Source of the DNA: Eumeta japonica
Taxonomy: Eukaryota > Arthropoda > Insecta > Lepidoptera > Psychidae
Direction: 5' to 3'
NCBI GenBank assembly: GCA_005406025.1
Contig: BGZK01001207.1
Coordinates: forward strand, 62,001 to 126,000
Length of the DNA stretch: 64,000 bases
The notes below the pieces were generated by a model. The model ran no database searches. It was not told the DNA's origin and saw only the letters and a program-made list of their open reading frames with translations. Position 1 is the first letter of the stretch. Each line of letters starts with the position of its first letter. Of this stretch, positions 35,961 to 47,029 are shown one piece after another. Made by a program: the position numbers and the translations under genes.

Positions 35961-36913
35961 ATTACATCTGCTTACAGGACTTCAATAACGTCATGATTCG
36001 TGATATTGAAATGACGATATAAATTTGGAAAGTGTCATTTGATAGCTTAAAAAACATCTGTCTTACAAGTATATTTTTTATAGCCATATTTGATATTAAC
36101 TTAGGATAAATGCTTTAAATTAATTTGAGGGTTACTATCAATAGTCTGTACCCCATTCGAGTAACATTATTTATATAAGTCACTTCGTACGATAAAACAG
36201 ACGGTGAGAGGGGGAAACATGGTAAATCTTAGTAAGGTTAGGTCAATGTATCAATTTTACTTACAGAAAATGTGTAATACTTTTTAATATATTAAACCCA
36301 TACATAACACTGCTATTTTATTTATCAAACGTAGCTAAGGCCCATGGAGGTATGACCCCGGCCTGCCGCTGGCAGCGATTAGTACGAGCGATAGCGAAAT
36401 ACATGTTACAGTTCGGCTTCCGATATAGTGTTCTATCCCAATAAGGGAGATAAATCCCTGTACGAACTTAAATTTCTTCCGATTTGTCAACTCGTGGAAA
36501 GAAAAAGACTGCGACACGAATGTTGTCGTTTCGTACCGCACTGATTCTTCTCAGCATCTTCGCAATATGTAGAGACTTAGTGGACTTGACAGATAAACCA
36601 GCAGGCGAGCGCGCGCCTTTCCCCAAAACGCAAGACCGAATTGTGTCTTGGTACGGCCGTTTGTGATGTTTTTAACGCGCTCGTTAAAAAGCATTTCGAC
36701 TTCTAAGTAATTTTTCGTTGATGTCTAGCTTAATAGGATTGTTTCCGGTCTACTCTCATCGCATTCATACGCATTCACAAAATAGAAGAGAAAAGTTACT
36801 TTAAAATAAATCCTATACAATTTTTCATTTAACTGAATGTAATGTAGTCACCGTTGCTAGTTATTTTCAAATCAAATGACATAAAACGATATCGGTAAGT
36901 TTCGTTTCAGTTA

Positions 36914-37270
36914 TTGACATACAGTTATTTAATTTATTTACTTGTAATATTTGCTGTCCAACACGTTCAATGTTCGTTCACCGAAGCCAGTTCCGGGCCC
37001 GTTCCCGTCGCGGCGCGCGCGCAGTGTCGGCGGCCGTGCGTTAATTTTTCATTACTTCGATACAAATCGCGTGTCGCGCGCTTTCGCAACTTCCCGCGGC
37101 GGATTCTAGCCGGTCGTTTATTTTTATCGCGGCCGCGTACAAACATAATATTTCACGATTTGTATTTTGTTTGTAGAGGAATAAATTTGCGACGATGCGA
37201 ATGCGAAGGCGTAAGGTCGGCGTTTACGCATTTTCTGAAGTTTTTCGCACGTCTGACGGAGAAATATTAA
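36914..37270 (+). CDS. Small open frame with a signal-peptide-like start (doubtful)
   Basis: 118 codons. The first 20 residues are MTYSYLIYLLVIFAVQHVQC, a short, hydrophobic segment with a small-residue site that looks like a signal peptide. The rest is arginine-rich with several cysteines and matches no family I know. The frame crosses a CG-rich islet (about 36985-37140) where open frames arise easily, and that is the main reason to doubt it. No TATA box or polyadenylation signal was identified with confidence. Confidence 0.15.
   Translation: MTYSYLIYLLVIFAVQHVQCSFTEASSGPVPVAARAQCRRPCVNFSLLRYKSRVARFRNFPRRILAGRLFLSRPRTNIIFHDLYFVCRGINLRRCECEGVRSAFTHFLKFFARLTEKY
36960..37230. promoter_or_regulatory. 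GC-rich islet (candidate regulatory)
   Basis: Contains CGCGGCGCGCGCGCAGTGTCG and a second CG-rich segment at about 37070-37140 alternating with TTAATTTTTCATTA and GTTTATTTTTATCGCGGCC. The AT-rich words TTTATTTTTAT and AATAAATTTGCG inside GC-rich DNA resemble the other islets. No GCAATTA word is present. Confidence 0.3.
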
Positions 37271-37895
37271 TTTTATTTACAGATAAAACATTTTATTGGC
37301 AATAATGCAATACGATATAAGAACAATTATTCCACTATTAAATTTTTTTTTAAGAACGTTCTTTCAGAAATAATTTTCTTGCCCTAGATTGTTTTTTTTT
37401 TGTGAATTGCATTTTTTCTTAGTATAAACGGAGAAAGCATACTTTGTTAACATACAAATCAGTGAGTGGATGTTAGGTGTTACAAATTGTGTAATATAAT
37501 AATAATATACATACCACTTCGCAAAACAAAACTTTTATTCATCATAAAATGGTACTAGTGCTAATTTAAGGCTATAATACCCACGCCAAAGCAGATGTTT
37601 TTATTGTATTTTCCTGGTGTCTTATTGTTTTTGTACAATGATATTATTAATTTTCTTTATTATATTTTTTTATAAACAATAACAGCATTTTCTACCAGTT
37701 ATTGCTGAATACACCATCATTACTAATACAGCACAATTGATACTTGATACTATTCAGCACTTAACAAGGTTCTATGAGAATTAACAGATAAACACAATGT
37801 TTTCTTTCTGATATACAATTGCAACTTTTTATAGAGACACCTGTCTCATTAAAAAGGAATAATTTCACTTATTCATCGTATTCATAAATTCAGCA
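37270..37895. other. AT-rich noncoding stretch
   Basis: Low-complexity AT-rich DNA with no open frame of note and no recognisable repeat. Confidence 0.45.
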
Positions 37896-37899
37896 TTAT

Positions 37900-38270
37900 A
37901 ATGCGGCGGCGGAGTTATCGGCTAATGCGGTGGCGACCTCTGGTAGGCGATTTCAAAGTACAATGTTATGTTAAGGGCCCGATAGGGCGCCCTCCGTATT
38001 ACGTATGGGAGATGCGCGGATAGCGCCGCCGCGCCGGCCGCGCTGCGCGGCGTTCGTTTTGCATTTTCTAGAAATTTTCGGTCCTTACGTTTTGTCTCCT
38101 CGTATCACTCATATTATCATCTACGCTTAACCTGTCGGACTTGAGACAAAAAACTAACAATAATAAACGGAAAGGCGATATCTGGAAGACAAACGTTGCT
38201 TACTCGCTCGTTAGCCGTCGTGTCGGACGCTGGCCGCCCGACTGTCGGAGGACGTCCACTCACTTCTTCT
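37900..38270. promoter_or_regulatory. GC-rich islet (candidate regulatory)
   Basis: ATGCGGCGGCGGAGTTATCGG, then GGATAGCGCCGCCGCGCCGG and CCGCGCTGCGCGGCG near 38030-38055, interrupt AT-rich DNA. A second mild patch lies at about 38200-38260. There is no open frame of note. Confidence 0.3.
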
Positions 38271-38924
38271 ATCTTTTTGTTCCAATTTGCGGAGGATAGA
38301 TTTAAAGTTGAGCTGTCAGTGCGTCTTTATGTAAAAAAGTCCTAAACAACGACAATACTACTTTTAAATGTCCTAATTTACTGCCGTAAAACACAATTTC
38401 GATCGGCTTTTATTTTTTTTCAAGCTTCTGAAGCAGGTAAAAGTTATTCTTCAGTCTATTGTGAGATAACTATTTGCCATTTTTTCTTTATTTTTATAAT
38501 AGTAAAATTAGAATAATGAGAAAATTTTATAACAACTGTATAATTTTTTCTGGCAACCTGGCTTATGATTTTGTAGAGGTTTGGACTGGCAAACTCCTCT
38601 ACTTATAAACAGAACAATCTTCCAAAAATTAACGTCAACAGTTAAGTTTTATGCATGTGCCTCCCCTCAACCAACTCTCTAACTAACCCCCGTTACGAAT
38701 TCGAGAAAAACCGAGCCCGTATCGAGTAACTTGCATCTGACCGCAGAGGACCCGTGACGATGTCGCTGCTCTCGTACCGCCGAACCTCGGCCAGTACAAC
38801 CTTTAACTGCACATCCTCCCGAACGTACATCTGATCATCGGTGTCTATAAAATAATTTTACATGCATTTTTTTTTTGTAGAGGTTGCGATTTTAGACAAC
38901 ACTATTAGACTATTTAAATAGTCG

Positions 38925-39315
38925 GTCTCGCCTTTGAAAGCTCGTGCACGTTCATGAACCTATCGTCGCGAGTTCAGACTCCGCGTCGAGGCGCGTCTCG
39001 GAGTAAGGCTTTTGACAAACGTCGCGTTCGGAAACTGGCATTGTGCACGGCGGGCTATTAATTTGTCAGCGGAGGAAAGCTACTCAGCGCTGTCGCGGCC
39101 GCGCGGGTGAGCGGCTCGGCGCGACCGGCGCACACGCCGCCCACGCCCCGGCCCATAAACAAATTGTAATCTTAATGACCATAATTATTTAATCTCATAC
39201 ACGCAGTCCCTCTTTGTGTTTTGTCACTTTGTTTTATTGAAAACTAGCTCTATTGTGTGTTTTTCGGTTCCCTCTCCGCGACGGGCGCGTGGGCGGGACG
39301 GGCCTCGCCGTTATA
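38925..39315. promoter_or_regulatory. GC-rich islet pair (candidate regulatory)
   Basis: A CG-rich block at about 38940-39150 (GTCGCGGCCGCGCGGGTGAGC; CACACGCCGCCCACGCC) runs straight into CCCATAAACAAATTGTAATC and ACCATAATTATTTAATC. This GC-to-AT transition with forkhead- and homeodomain-like words resembles an enhancer. A smaller CG-rich patch follows at about 39275-39310. Inference only. Confidence 0.32.
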
Positions 39316-39319
39316 AATA

Positions 39320-40745
39320 TGAAGATGAGTATTTAAGTTTACGCATTTGCGGTTAAAGTTATTAAAATGAATTCTCATTTTATTGTTATTCGAATAGTTA
39401 AATTACAAAGTCGGCGGACATTGTAAATGTAAAAGAATTAATAGATCATCGCACGCTGTTTCGGTACGACAATTTAAAATCGAAAATCTGTTTAGAGAAA
39501 CATGATTTAAGATTAATCAACAGAAATTGATTGACTGCCTACAGAATTTACAAATACCGATGTATAGTCAAAATGTACGTAGTCATGTAATAATTTGTCG
39601 ATTTAATGCTCGGGCCACATCAAGGCTCTTATAATATTACGGCAGCACAAGAAAAGACTGTATTTTATTTTAACCATCTTATTGTACATAGTAAAATTAA
39701 AAAAAAACACTAAAAGTGCGGTTGCTTTAATTAGCATCTTTGTACAGTACCATTCATAAAAACCTCTAGATTAGAGGAAAAAGGAGGAAATGAAAACAGG
39801 AAGGGGGACAAGTACGAATAAGAATAAAATTACGAGCGCAGGAAAAAAAGCAAGAGAAACCCGGTAATCACAGCTAGTGTTGAGTAATTCATCAAATTCC
39901 TTGCAGTGGATTACATAACTGGATGAAGAGTGCGCGGTGCTGTCACGCGACCGCGATTAGGGATTGGCCCGGAGCTGCGCGCGCGCCGCTCACGTATTTA
40001 ACTTGTTAAAGGTGTAACTTGTTTTATACGTTAATGGATACTTAATATTCTATTTTTAGGATTGCCTACAGGAGATTCATCTTAAGGATTTTGATGGTAA
40101 GACCAAGATAAACAAGTTTGAAGTTTGGATCGACAAAAGTAGTGTTAGTCCAGTTGTTAGTGTGCCCGCCTGCGATGTTAATAGGTGCCCATTCGAGCCT
40201 GATGGATGACATTTTATGCCCTACGGCGCAATGTGAATCTACGTATAAACTCGTGGTGCACCCTTGAAGTTACGTGATCATGACTTTTCTGTTTAATATT
40301 GCTTAAAACATTTTGTCATTTTATTTGAGGAATTACGTGATATTCGTGTAGATGGTACGGCAAAAACATATGCATTTATCGTTGAGACGGTCAGAAACAG
40401 AATAAAATAGAAGTATGAATCAATATGGCAGGAGGGTAGTCTTCATTGAGAAGTTTTTTACTTCACCTGGTTTCATGCCAGTTCTTTTTTAGTCCTGCCG
40501 CCTTTGAAGAAAATATTACTACTTTTATGACAAAACTATAGTTTCTTTATTTTTATTGTATCTTTAGAGCTTAAAAAATAATTCAAGTGACAGACATCAA
40601 ATTATAATGTGAAAAGAGTGTCATAAATCGGAATTTGTATAAAAAAATATCTATTCTCGACAATATTAACTTACTTTAACATAGGACGAAAATATTTTGA
40701 AGAAATTTCACACTTAAAGGGTAGTCAACATCATTTTTGATATGA
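39320..40745. other. Noncoding stretch
   Basis: AT-rich except for a GC-rich patch at about 39930-40000 (GGCCCGGAGCTGCGCGCGCG). No gene, RNA or repeat recognised. Confidence 0.4.
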
Positions 40746-40749
40746 ATGT

Positions 40750-41550
40750 ACATGGATTAATCTGAAAGTCCTTAGAAAATCAAGAATTGAGCGAATTAGC
40801 AAGTAAGTTTTATTACTTTTGTTTTACAAAATAGTGTCCATTGAGATCAAATACATCGCTGTATTTGATGGAATTATCGATAGAAACATTTTGCCCACTG
40901 GGATTTAGCGGTCGCTTCGACGGTCTTTTCATGTGCAGCCACAGCTTCTTCGATGTGCGTTAACTGTTTTCTTCAAAGTTTTTCTTTTATTTTAAGAAAT
41001 AAATAAAAATCGCATGATGCGAGGTCAAGGCTTTAAGGTGAGTGAGCCAGTATTTTTTTCTACTTAATGCCCCCAAACAGTTTTTTTGTCTGTCCATATG
41101 CGGTGAGACGTTGTCATTATTAAGGAAAATCCTGTTTTTGAGCTTGAATTTGAGATTTTGTAAAAGGAAAATTTTAATTTCATTCAAATTGGAGGTATCC
41201 ACCGAGTATAAAGCTTCCTGGGCGCTAAATGTTCATGAAGGATTTTGCGCACTTGACTCATAGCGATGCCTAAGCTTATTCAAATCTGTTGGTAGGTTAT
41301 TCTTTTTCAGTCAGTTACTCTGTGTCGCACGCCACTGATGTTGTATTTGGGTGTCACCATAGAAGGACCTCCCTCGCGCACATCGTCAGTCAGATTAGTG
41401 AGACCATGTTTGAACCCAGTAAACCAGCTAAAAATAGTGGCAAGGGATGAAGATTCATTATGAAATGTTAACAGAAGCCTGTTATAACTTTAATGTTGGT
41501 TTGAATGGCAACGAAATCATAGAAAACCATTGCAAAAAAATGTTGACATT
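40750..41550 (-). mobile_element. Mariner-like transposon, internally deleted (second type)
   Basis: Minus strand, from about 41545 down to a stop at 40813-40815. Recognisable in order: MVFYDF start-like segment, SSLATIFSWFTGFKHGLTNL and TDDVREGGPSMVTP (HTH region), MSQVRKILHEHLAPRKLYTR, then NNDNVSPHMDRQKNCLGALS, KYWLTHLKALTSHHAIFIYF and the C-terminal YSDVFDLNGHYFVKQ. The central third, including the first catalytic region (TGDE and the WIYxYD motif), is missing. The second Asp (in NDN) is visible. The third catalytic position cannot be read as D (it falls in SHHA). The copy is dead. The fragment at 9570-9855 supplies the kind of central region lost here. Confidence 0.8.
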
Positions 41551-41570
41551 TGACAAACAATTTTCTGTTT

Positions 41571-41832
41571 GGGGCCATCCATAAATTACGTCACACATTT
41601 TCGTCGTCAACGAAATGTCACAATACGCGATAAGGAGCAGGTCAAAAGCTTTGTGCCGTCAAATCCGAAATACGAAAACGAAAAAAGGTTTATGTCTTTT
41701 CCTTTTTCCAATATTTAAAGTAATTTGAACAAAAAAAAATTGTAAAAACTGCTGTTTTCATTTACGTGTGACCACCTGTGTCAAGGGGGTCAAAAACCTT
41801 ATAATTTATGTGATGTAATTTATGGATGGCCT
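41571..41832. mobile_element. MITE with 25-bp inverted ends
   Basis: The left end GGGGCCATCCATAAATTACG... (41571-41595) and the right end ...TAATTTATGGATGGCCTC (41808-41832) are inverted repeats with two mismatches over 25 bp. The 262-bp body is noncoding and AT-rich. It sits just beyond the N-terminal side of the mariner relic at 40750-41550. The flanks share TTT, so a 3-bp target duplication is possible but not distinctive. I recall this inverted end from lepidopteran and other insect MITEs but cannot assign a superfamily. Confidence 0.75.
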
Positions 41833-41834
41833 CT

Positions 41835-43025
41835 TTGCAGTCAATTTATAAAAATACATGACAAGTGAAAGCAATATACATAATAAGGTTGGGAAAGAGT
41901 TCCGTTTTTTAAATTTCAAGAATTTGGAATAAAATAAAATTTTAAGGGTTCCATTTTAAAACAATTTTTTATTTTTTTATTTTACAGTTTCTAAGTGGCC
42001 ATGTCTAAAAAAATTAAGTGTTACCTACGTAACCTGCAGTCAATTACGGGATCGTAACCTGTCATGTTGGATTCGAGTAACTGTGAAACGTAAATGTGTG
42101 CACCAGAGTATATCATTTGCGGCAACCTTATATTAGAAACAATGTGTGAATTTTGTACACTTTCATATTTTTATATAATTGACTTGAAACTATAACCAAG
42201 CTCACGTGATTGCTAAAATCATGGAGTCAGGTCGCACCTACTACCGCTACGTTTTGTTAAAGGATGCCAGAATTTATTATTTAAAGCAAAATTGTTGCAA
42301 GCGTTTCAATTTAATTACATAAATTTCTTAATAACTTTTATTGCTTATATCTATTAGAATAAAATTCTGAAATTTATATTAAAATCTATTAAATATGATC
42401 GACGCTATAGTTAATGTATTTCCTGACTAGAAATAGATCACAATTGTGACATTGAATCGGAATTGCTCTAAATCATGATTCAATGCGATGGCAGTGGATT
42501 TCACGCGCGGCGCGTAGAGCAAACGCCACCTGTACGTACGCGGCGGCCTCTGTCGGCCGGAGGCGTGAATTAACCAGTCGAGGGGCGTCAAGGCGCGAGC
42601 ATTTTTGTATGACACCTATTAATATGTTTCATTCTGTCTACTGAACTTTTACCGCGTTCACGCTGTTTAGCATTTAACTCTCGTCTGAGATTAGTTGTTT
42701 ATATGTAGAAACTACTAACAATAATTGCTTTTAACACTCGTAACTACATCGGAGTTGAAAGCGTTAGGTACAAAAATGTATTTTTCTTAAACTCACCGAG
42801 AGAGTAATGGAAACTGAAGAAAAGGAGTGTTATTTATTGTTTTAGTAATAATTTTTTAAACTAATTAGGATATTTTAGGTAATCTCACCCTCGGTCCCGC
42901 TACGTCGCACCCGTTGTCGTTTTCGTGCAGTCGTAGTCGCATCGATGACATCTCCCAAATTAATTTTAAATGATAATAATTTTACCCGTAAGCTGTTTCT
43001 TGCAATTTGAAATGAATGCTAGTAT
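41835..43025. other. Noncoding stretch with a GC-rich patch
   Basis: AT-rich except for a CG-rich patch at about 42500-42600 (TTCACGCGCGGCGCGTAGAG; CGGCGGCCTCTGTCGGCCGG). The short minus frame there (42427-42615) is compositional. No gene recognised. Confidence 0.4.
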
Positions 43026-43030
43026 TTTTA

Positions 43031-43380
43031 TGGTTCCGTACTTCCAAAAGATAAAAGATCCTTTCGTTGTTTGTCTATTTGTATGTCTCTCCAGACCCTT
43101 GTTCTCAGGGTCGCGGGGAGGTATCAAGTTGAAATTAATAACAAATATTTAGGTTTGAGGTCCTTTGAAGCTGTAAAGTACTCAAGGTTCTAAGTCAATG
43201 TAATAAAAAAAATATGAACAAAATGCCACCATTTACACCTTATATTTTGAAATTCACAAGTAAATCAAAACCTATATTTAGGAACTCTTAGGACCGAAAT
43301 CTCGCCAGGATCGGTATCCAAAAGCAGACAAAGTGATGGAATAAATATCTACAAAATCATTAATTTCGTACGGAACCCTC
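43031..43380. repeat. Dispersed repeat with inverted GGTTCCGTAC ends
   Basis: Starts TGGTTCCGTACTTCCAAAAG (43031) and ends TTTCGTACGGAACCCT (to 43380). GGTTCCGTAC and GTACGGAACC are exact inverted ends. Internal words (GTCTCTCCAGACCCTTGTTC, TCAAGTTGAAATTAATAACA, GGTCCTTTGAAG) match the copy at 5510-5922. It is a non-autonomous element of about 350 bp. I recall it as common in Lepidoptera, class unknown. Confidence 0.75.
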
Positions 43381-43642
43381 GGGATGCGAGTCCTATTTGC
43401 AACTGCGATAACTACCTGGATAACTATCTAGTTTTTAAAGACATTAATAACGCTATGAAATTCTTAAATGAATTTTCATTTATCTCAAGATATGTAAAAC
43501 ATGCACGCCTCGAGGCGCTCTGCGACGTTCTAGAGACACACGAAAAGGCATCCGAATAAGTTTTGAGAGCTAACGACACTCGTCGTCAGTCGCCAACAGA
43601 TGATATTGTCCTAGCCTGGCCTCTACGTCGAGCCGTCGAGCC

Positions 43643-43688
43643 GCTGCTATTGTACAATCTAATAGAATTCAGATTGTACAATAGCAGC
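43643..43688. repeat. Perfect 18-bp hairpin with 10-bp loop
   Basis: GCTGCTATTGTACAATCT (43643-43660) is exactly reverse-complementary to 43671-43688, around the loop AATAGAATTC. The arms are not low complexity, so chance is unlikely. A TGTACA palindrome lies within each arm. Confidence 0.9.
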
Positions 43689-43869
43689 AGTTCTGAGTAG
43701 CCGAGTTGTCATCTTCGCATCTTTTGCAAGCTGTCAAAATGTCTATCAGTGGAATACAATTTAAGAAAGAGACTGTCGTTACCAGAATGGAATAGAACGC
43801 TTAGCTAGTCCAATTGCTCTATTTTCATCACCGCGCCGCCGAGGCTGTCTCTCACTTTTCTTATTACGT

Positions 43870-43975
43870 ATTGAAACCCTTTGGATCGTCCGGTCTTCTA
43901 CGCCGGACTGTGGTCAGGACTCGAACCAGTACCCGCTTTGACGACACCGTTCAATGAATTCTACGTTGATGAATA
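43870..43975 (-). repeat. tRNA-derived SINE head (candidate)
   Basis: On the minus strand, GGTACTGGTTCGAGTCCTGACC contains a good pol III B box (GGTTCGAGTCC). Upstream, CATTGAACGGTGTCGTCAAAG is a weak A-box-like segment at tRNA spacing. Pairing of the acceptor arms is not evident, so a decayed SINE rather than a tRNA gene is likely. Confidence 0.45.
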
Positions 43976-44084
43976 ACATTTTGGCAAAATTACTTTTCTG
44001 ATTTCATTTTGTATGGTGAATTTCCGAAAGGCTAAATTCAGATCTATCTGCACCCGCAACGCTTAATGAAGTCTTCGCATTGAA

Positions 44085-44290
44085 CTTGCACGCGACGCCG
44101 TCGAGTGCAGCCCTCGGTGGACCGTCACGGCCTGTTTGTGCGCGGTCACGTGGGAGACGCCCGCGCCATTGAGTCATTATTTGTCCGCTCCGACGTGTGT
44201 TTGTCGCTGAGTGTTTTTAGATAACACGCCGCGCCGACGAGTGCTCTCGGGGGCGCTGCACTCGTACTTGTTTTGAATGACGTCTATATA
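44085..44290. promoter_or_regulatory. GC-rich islet (candidate regulatory)
   Basis: CG-rich sequence (CGCGACGCCGTCGAGTGCAG; GGGAGACGCCCGCGCCATTG) includes GAGTCATTATTTGTCCGC and a second block, CGCCGCGCCGACGAGTGC. It is followed by TGACGTCTATATAAGATAG, whose TATATAAG could serve as a TATA box. It may be a promoter or an enhancer; nothing else supports either. Confidence 0.32.
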
Positions 44291-44744
44291 AGATAGATGG
44301 ATTGGTTTGAATTGAGGTTTTCATTAGTTTTGAAGATTGTTTGCTTATGCTAAAATTGTTTATAAAATACTGTTCGAGCAAATAGCTTATTTCTCGCTCG
44401 TATTTATTTTATAAAATTTTGTTTATTTTATATTGAACATCTTGCCTATACATATTTATTTTTGCTAAGTAGTAAAAAATATGTTGCCTTTGAAATTGTT
44501 AAAATACGAAAACGATAGACATAGAGTATTTTCAGATTTGTTTTAGAAATATTATTGCAAAATTTTTCTATTTCCTGTAAAGCGAATATATCAACTTTAG
44601 TCAGTAGAAAACCTTGTGCAGGATCTTCACTTACTGAATCAGGATAAACTCGTGAACTTTGAGTTTGGTTCTGTACTACGGCGAACATTCAAAATATGTT
44701 TAGAGGCCACCGACATTTCGAATTAAAAAAATGATTAATAATCC

Positions 44745-45300
44745 ACACACTCGTACGCCGCGGCCGAGCGGCGGCGACGAAGATCGTATCAGTTAAAAGC
44801 TTCGAGAGCGAACGATGTACACACAAAACGTTGTCTGTGCTCTAAGACAGAGAGCGGGCGTGTGTGCGGTGTGACGCATGCGCGTACATCGGCAGCGACC
44901 TCGATCGAGCTTTTAATTGCGCACGATTTCATTTATTGATTGAAACGCTGAATCGAAAGGTTATACTGGTCTTCAGAGAGAAAGTGTTCGGGTGAATCGA
45001 GTCGACGGTTACGGCGCCGGAGCATGGACTGCGGGCCGAGGGTCACGCCGCGCGCGCCGAGCGGGGCTATTTCAAAACACCGATGTTACAGCGCACCACT
45101 TTGGACCGGGACGGCGTGTGCTGTCCCGTGGACGCCGGCACGTTGAAAACGTTGAACGCGACGACGTGCTGAAAAGTCCTATCTCCTCGACACGTATTGT
45201 TTTGTCGAAAAAGACGACTTCGGCCCTCTGGTGCGGCGGGCGGGTGTCGTATCGTCAACGTCGCACACGTCTTTACTTGGTCATTCTATATTAAAGTTTT
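44745..45300. promoter_or_regulatory. CG-rich block, possible promoter or 5' noncoding exon
   Basis: This is the largest CG-rich block in the window. It includes GCCGCGGCCGAGCGGCGGCG at about 44757, GATCGTATCAGTTAAAAGC with an insect initiator-like TCAGT (about 44785-44800), a TAATTGC site at 44914-44920 and long CG-rich tracts to about 45260. An open frame (44992-45294, 100 codons) is arginine-rich without a domain and is probably compositional. A donor-like AAGGTAAAG lies at about 45369. A TSS with a 5' UTR exon is one reading. An islet like the others is another. Confidence 0.3.
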
Positions 45301-45304
45301 TGTT

Positions 45305-46200
45305 TAACATTTTGTCGAGGCCCGCCGTTGTAAGAGAAAATTCTGAAATCGATAACAAGTACGGTAAAAAAAGGTAAAGATTGTTTTTCAGTCGAAAGAA
45401 AACCTGAATAAAATATTAGCGTTTCGATGTTAGGTTATCAGCATGTAGAATACATATATTTAACTGAAATTATCGATACTCAACTTCAAGTATGTCGATG
45501 TAATCAACGATAACGCTCTAGTGACAAGTCACTAAAACTGATTCTTGTCGTGCCAGATTTTTATCACGTCACTGCATAGTCTCGAACTATCTTTTTTTTT
45601 TGTAATTACAAGCTTTGAACTTTAAGCGGTTGACGTCGGACCAGAACATGTTGGGGGTTGCTAGCCAGCTACCTCCTCGAGTATAATAAAATGGATTCAG
45701 TGGATTACCGACGATGCGTGTTACTATTCTAAGCCCCATGCGATATAAAATATACTCATAACTAATTATTCAACGAAGATTATTTTTAGGAGACAACCAC
45801 AGCATATATTATTATACCTTAATGCATAAAAGTAGAATGAACATAGAAAAAAAACGGAGTAAACGAAGAGTCATAATAAAGAAATGGCGAGTCTTAGTAT
45901 ATGCGGTAGGACAAGCGTGCGAGGCGTGATAGTGCTACAAGTATTCGTGCAGGTGTAATTTATTATGAAACGAGATGGGGTAAAAAGAATTTTGTGCAAT
46001 AAAAATTCAAACCTTGTAGGGATGCAAGTATGCAAGTTAACACCTTACTATCGAGTATTTTTCTAATTTATGTATAATTTATAAATATCGACTAATCGTT
46101 TGCTTTGTAGCTGTGTGAGCGAAAATATTCCGATGAAACCCTCTTGTTGAAGTGCTTCCGTCAAAAGTTTTGGATATAGCTGCAGGGCTACACTAGTGGC
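45305..46200. other. Noncoding stretch
   Basis: AT-rich. No recognised gene, repeat or RNA. Confidence 0.4.
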
Positions 46201-46206
46201 TTTTTT

Positions 46207-46329
46207 TGTCGTTAACTCCGGTAGAATAGAAAGCTAAATGCGGGTTTGACGTTAGCTAATAAAACGTCAAACGTCAGCTAATGTCAATCCTATGCATTTA
46301 CCTTTCTATTCGACGAGTAATTACGACAA
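46207..46329. repeat. Imperfect fold-back element, about 123 bp
   Basis: TTGTCGTTAACTCCGGTAG and AATAGAAAGCTAAATGCG at 46207-46245 pair imperfectly with the segment ending CTATTCGACGAGTAATTACGACAA (46306-46329). An inner GACGTTAGCT (about 46249-46258) pairs with AGCTAATGTC (about 46276-46285). The arms are about 55 bp long with scattered mismatches. It may be a MITE or fold-back transposon relic. No target duplication seen. Confidence 0.75.
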
Positions 46330-46683
46330 CAGAAAGCGACTCGCTCACCTCTGCCGTTGTATCCGATAGGAGAACTTCGTCGTCATATATCCTTGTCGTA
46401 GAGGAAATCGATATCCAGTAGTACGACATCCCGGAGGTGTAAAACGTATATTTGTACCTGTTGTGAGATACCATGAATTCAGATCCACACAACGGAATCT
46501 TTAAAATACAGGTAAATTGGTTTTTAGCTACTTGTGTTGGCGCGTGATATAACCGTTTACGTATTCAACGATACATGTGAAGTTATTTAGGAGTAAAATA
46601 TTTTACATTCGAATTGTGTGCTCATGAAACTTAAGTTACCCACGTAAGAAACCCACATAATATACATACCCACAAGTTAAGAC

Positions 46684-46715
46684 ACCCACATAATATGCAT
46701 GTGTATTATGTGGGT
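46684..46715. repeat. Short palindrome with a nearby direct copy
   Basis: ACCCACATAATA (46684-46695) and TATTATGTGGGT (46704-46715) are exact reverse complements around an 8-bp loop. A further direct copy of ACCCACATAATATACAT lies about 34 bp upstream. Confidence 0.75.
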
Positions 46716-46734
46716 TTCATATATACACGTATAT

Positions 46735-47025
46735 TTGTATGGTTAGTCACACATTATTTTCTTGTAGATCACCTATTCTGCCAATTGTTAATATTTGTTA
46801 GAGAGACACTCTGAGTATCGACTGCTCACATAGTTTAATTAGCGAACATTTTGAGGTCAGAATCGAAACCTAATGCTCGTGTTGAACTTGGGTAACTACA
46901 ATTCGGTACCATTAAAGTAGAAATATTAAATTACATACTTTAATGAGTTCTACAAAATTCAATAAAAAGGCCATAAGATTTTCGTTACGTTCTGTTCCTG
47001 TGCTGTGTCCTCTAAAAGTCGTCAT
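46735..47025. other. AT-rich noncoding stretch
   Basis: No features seen. Confidence 0.4.
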
Positions 47026-47029
47026 TCAT

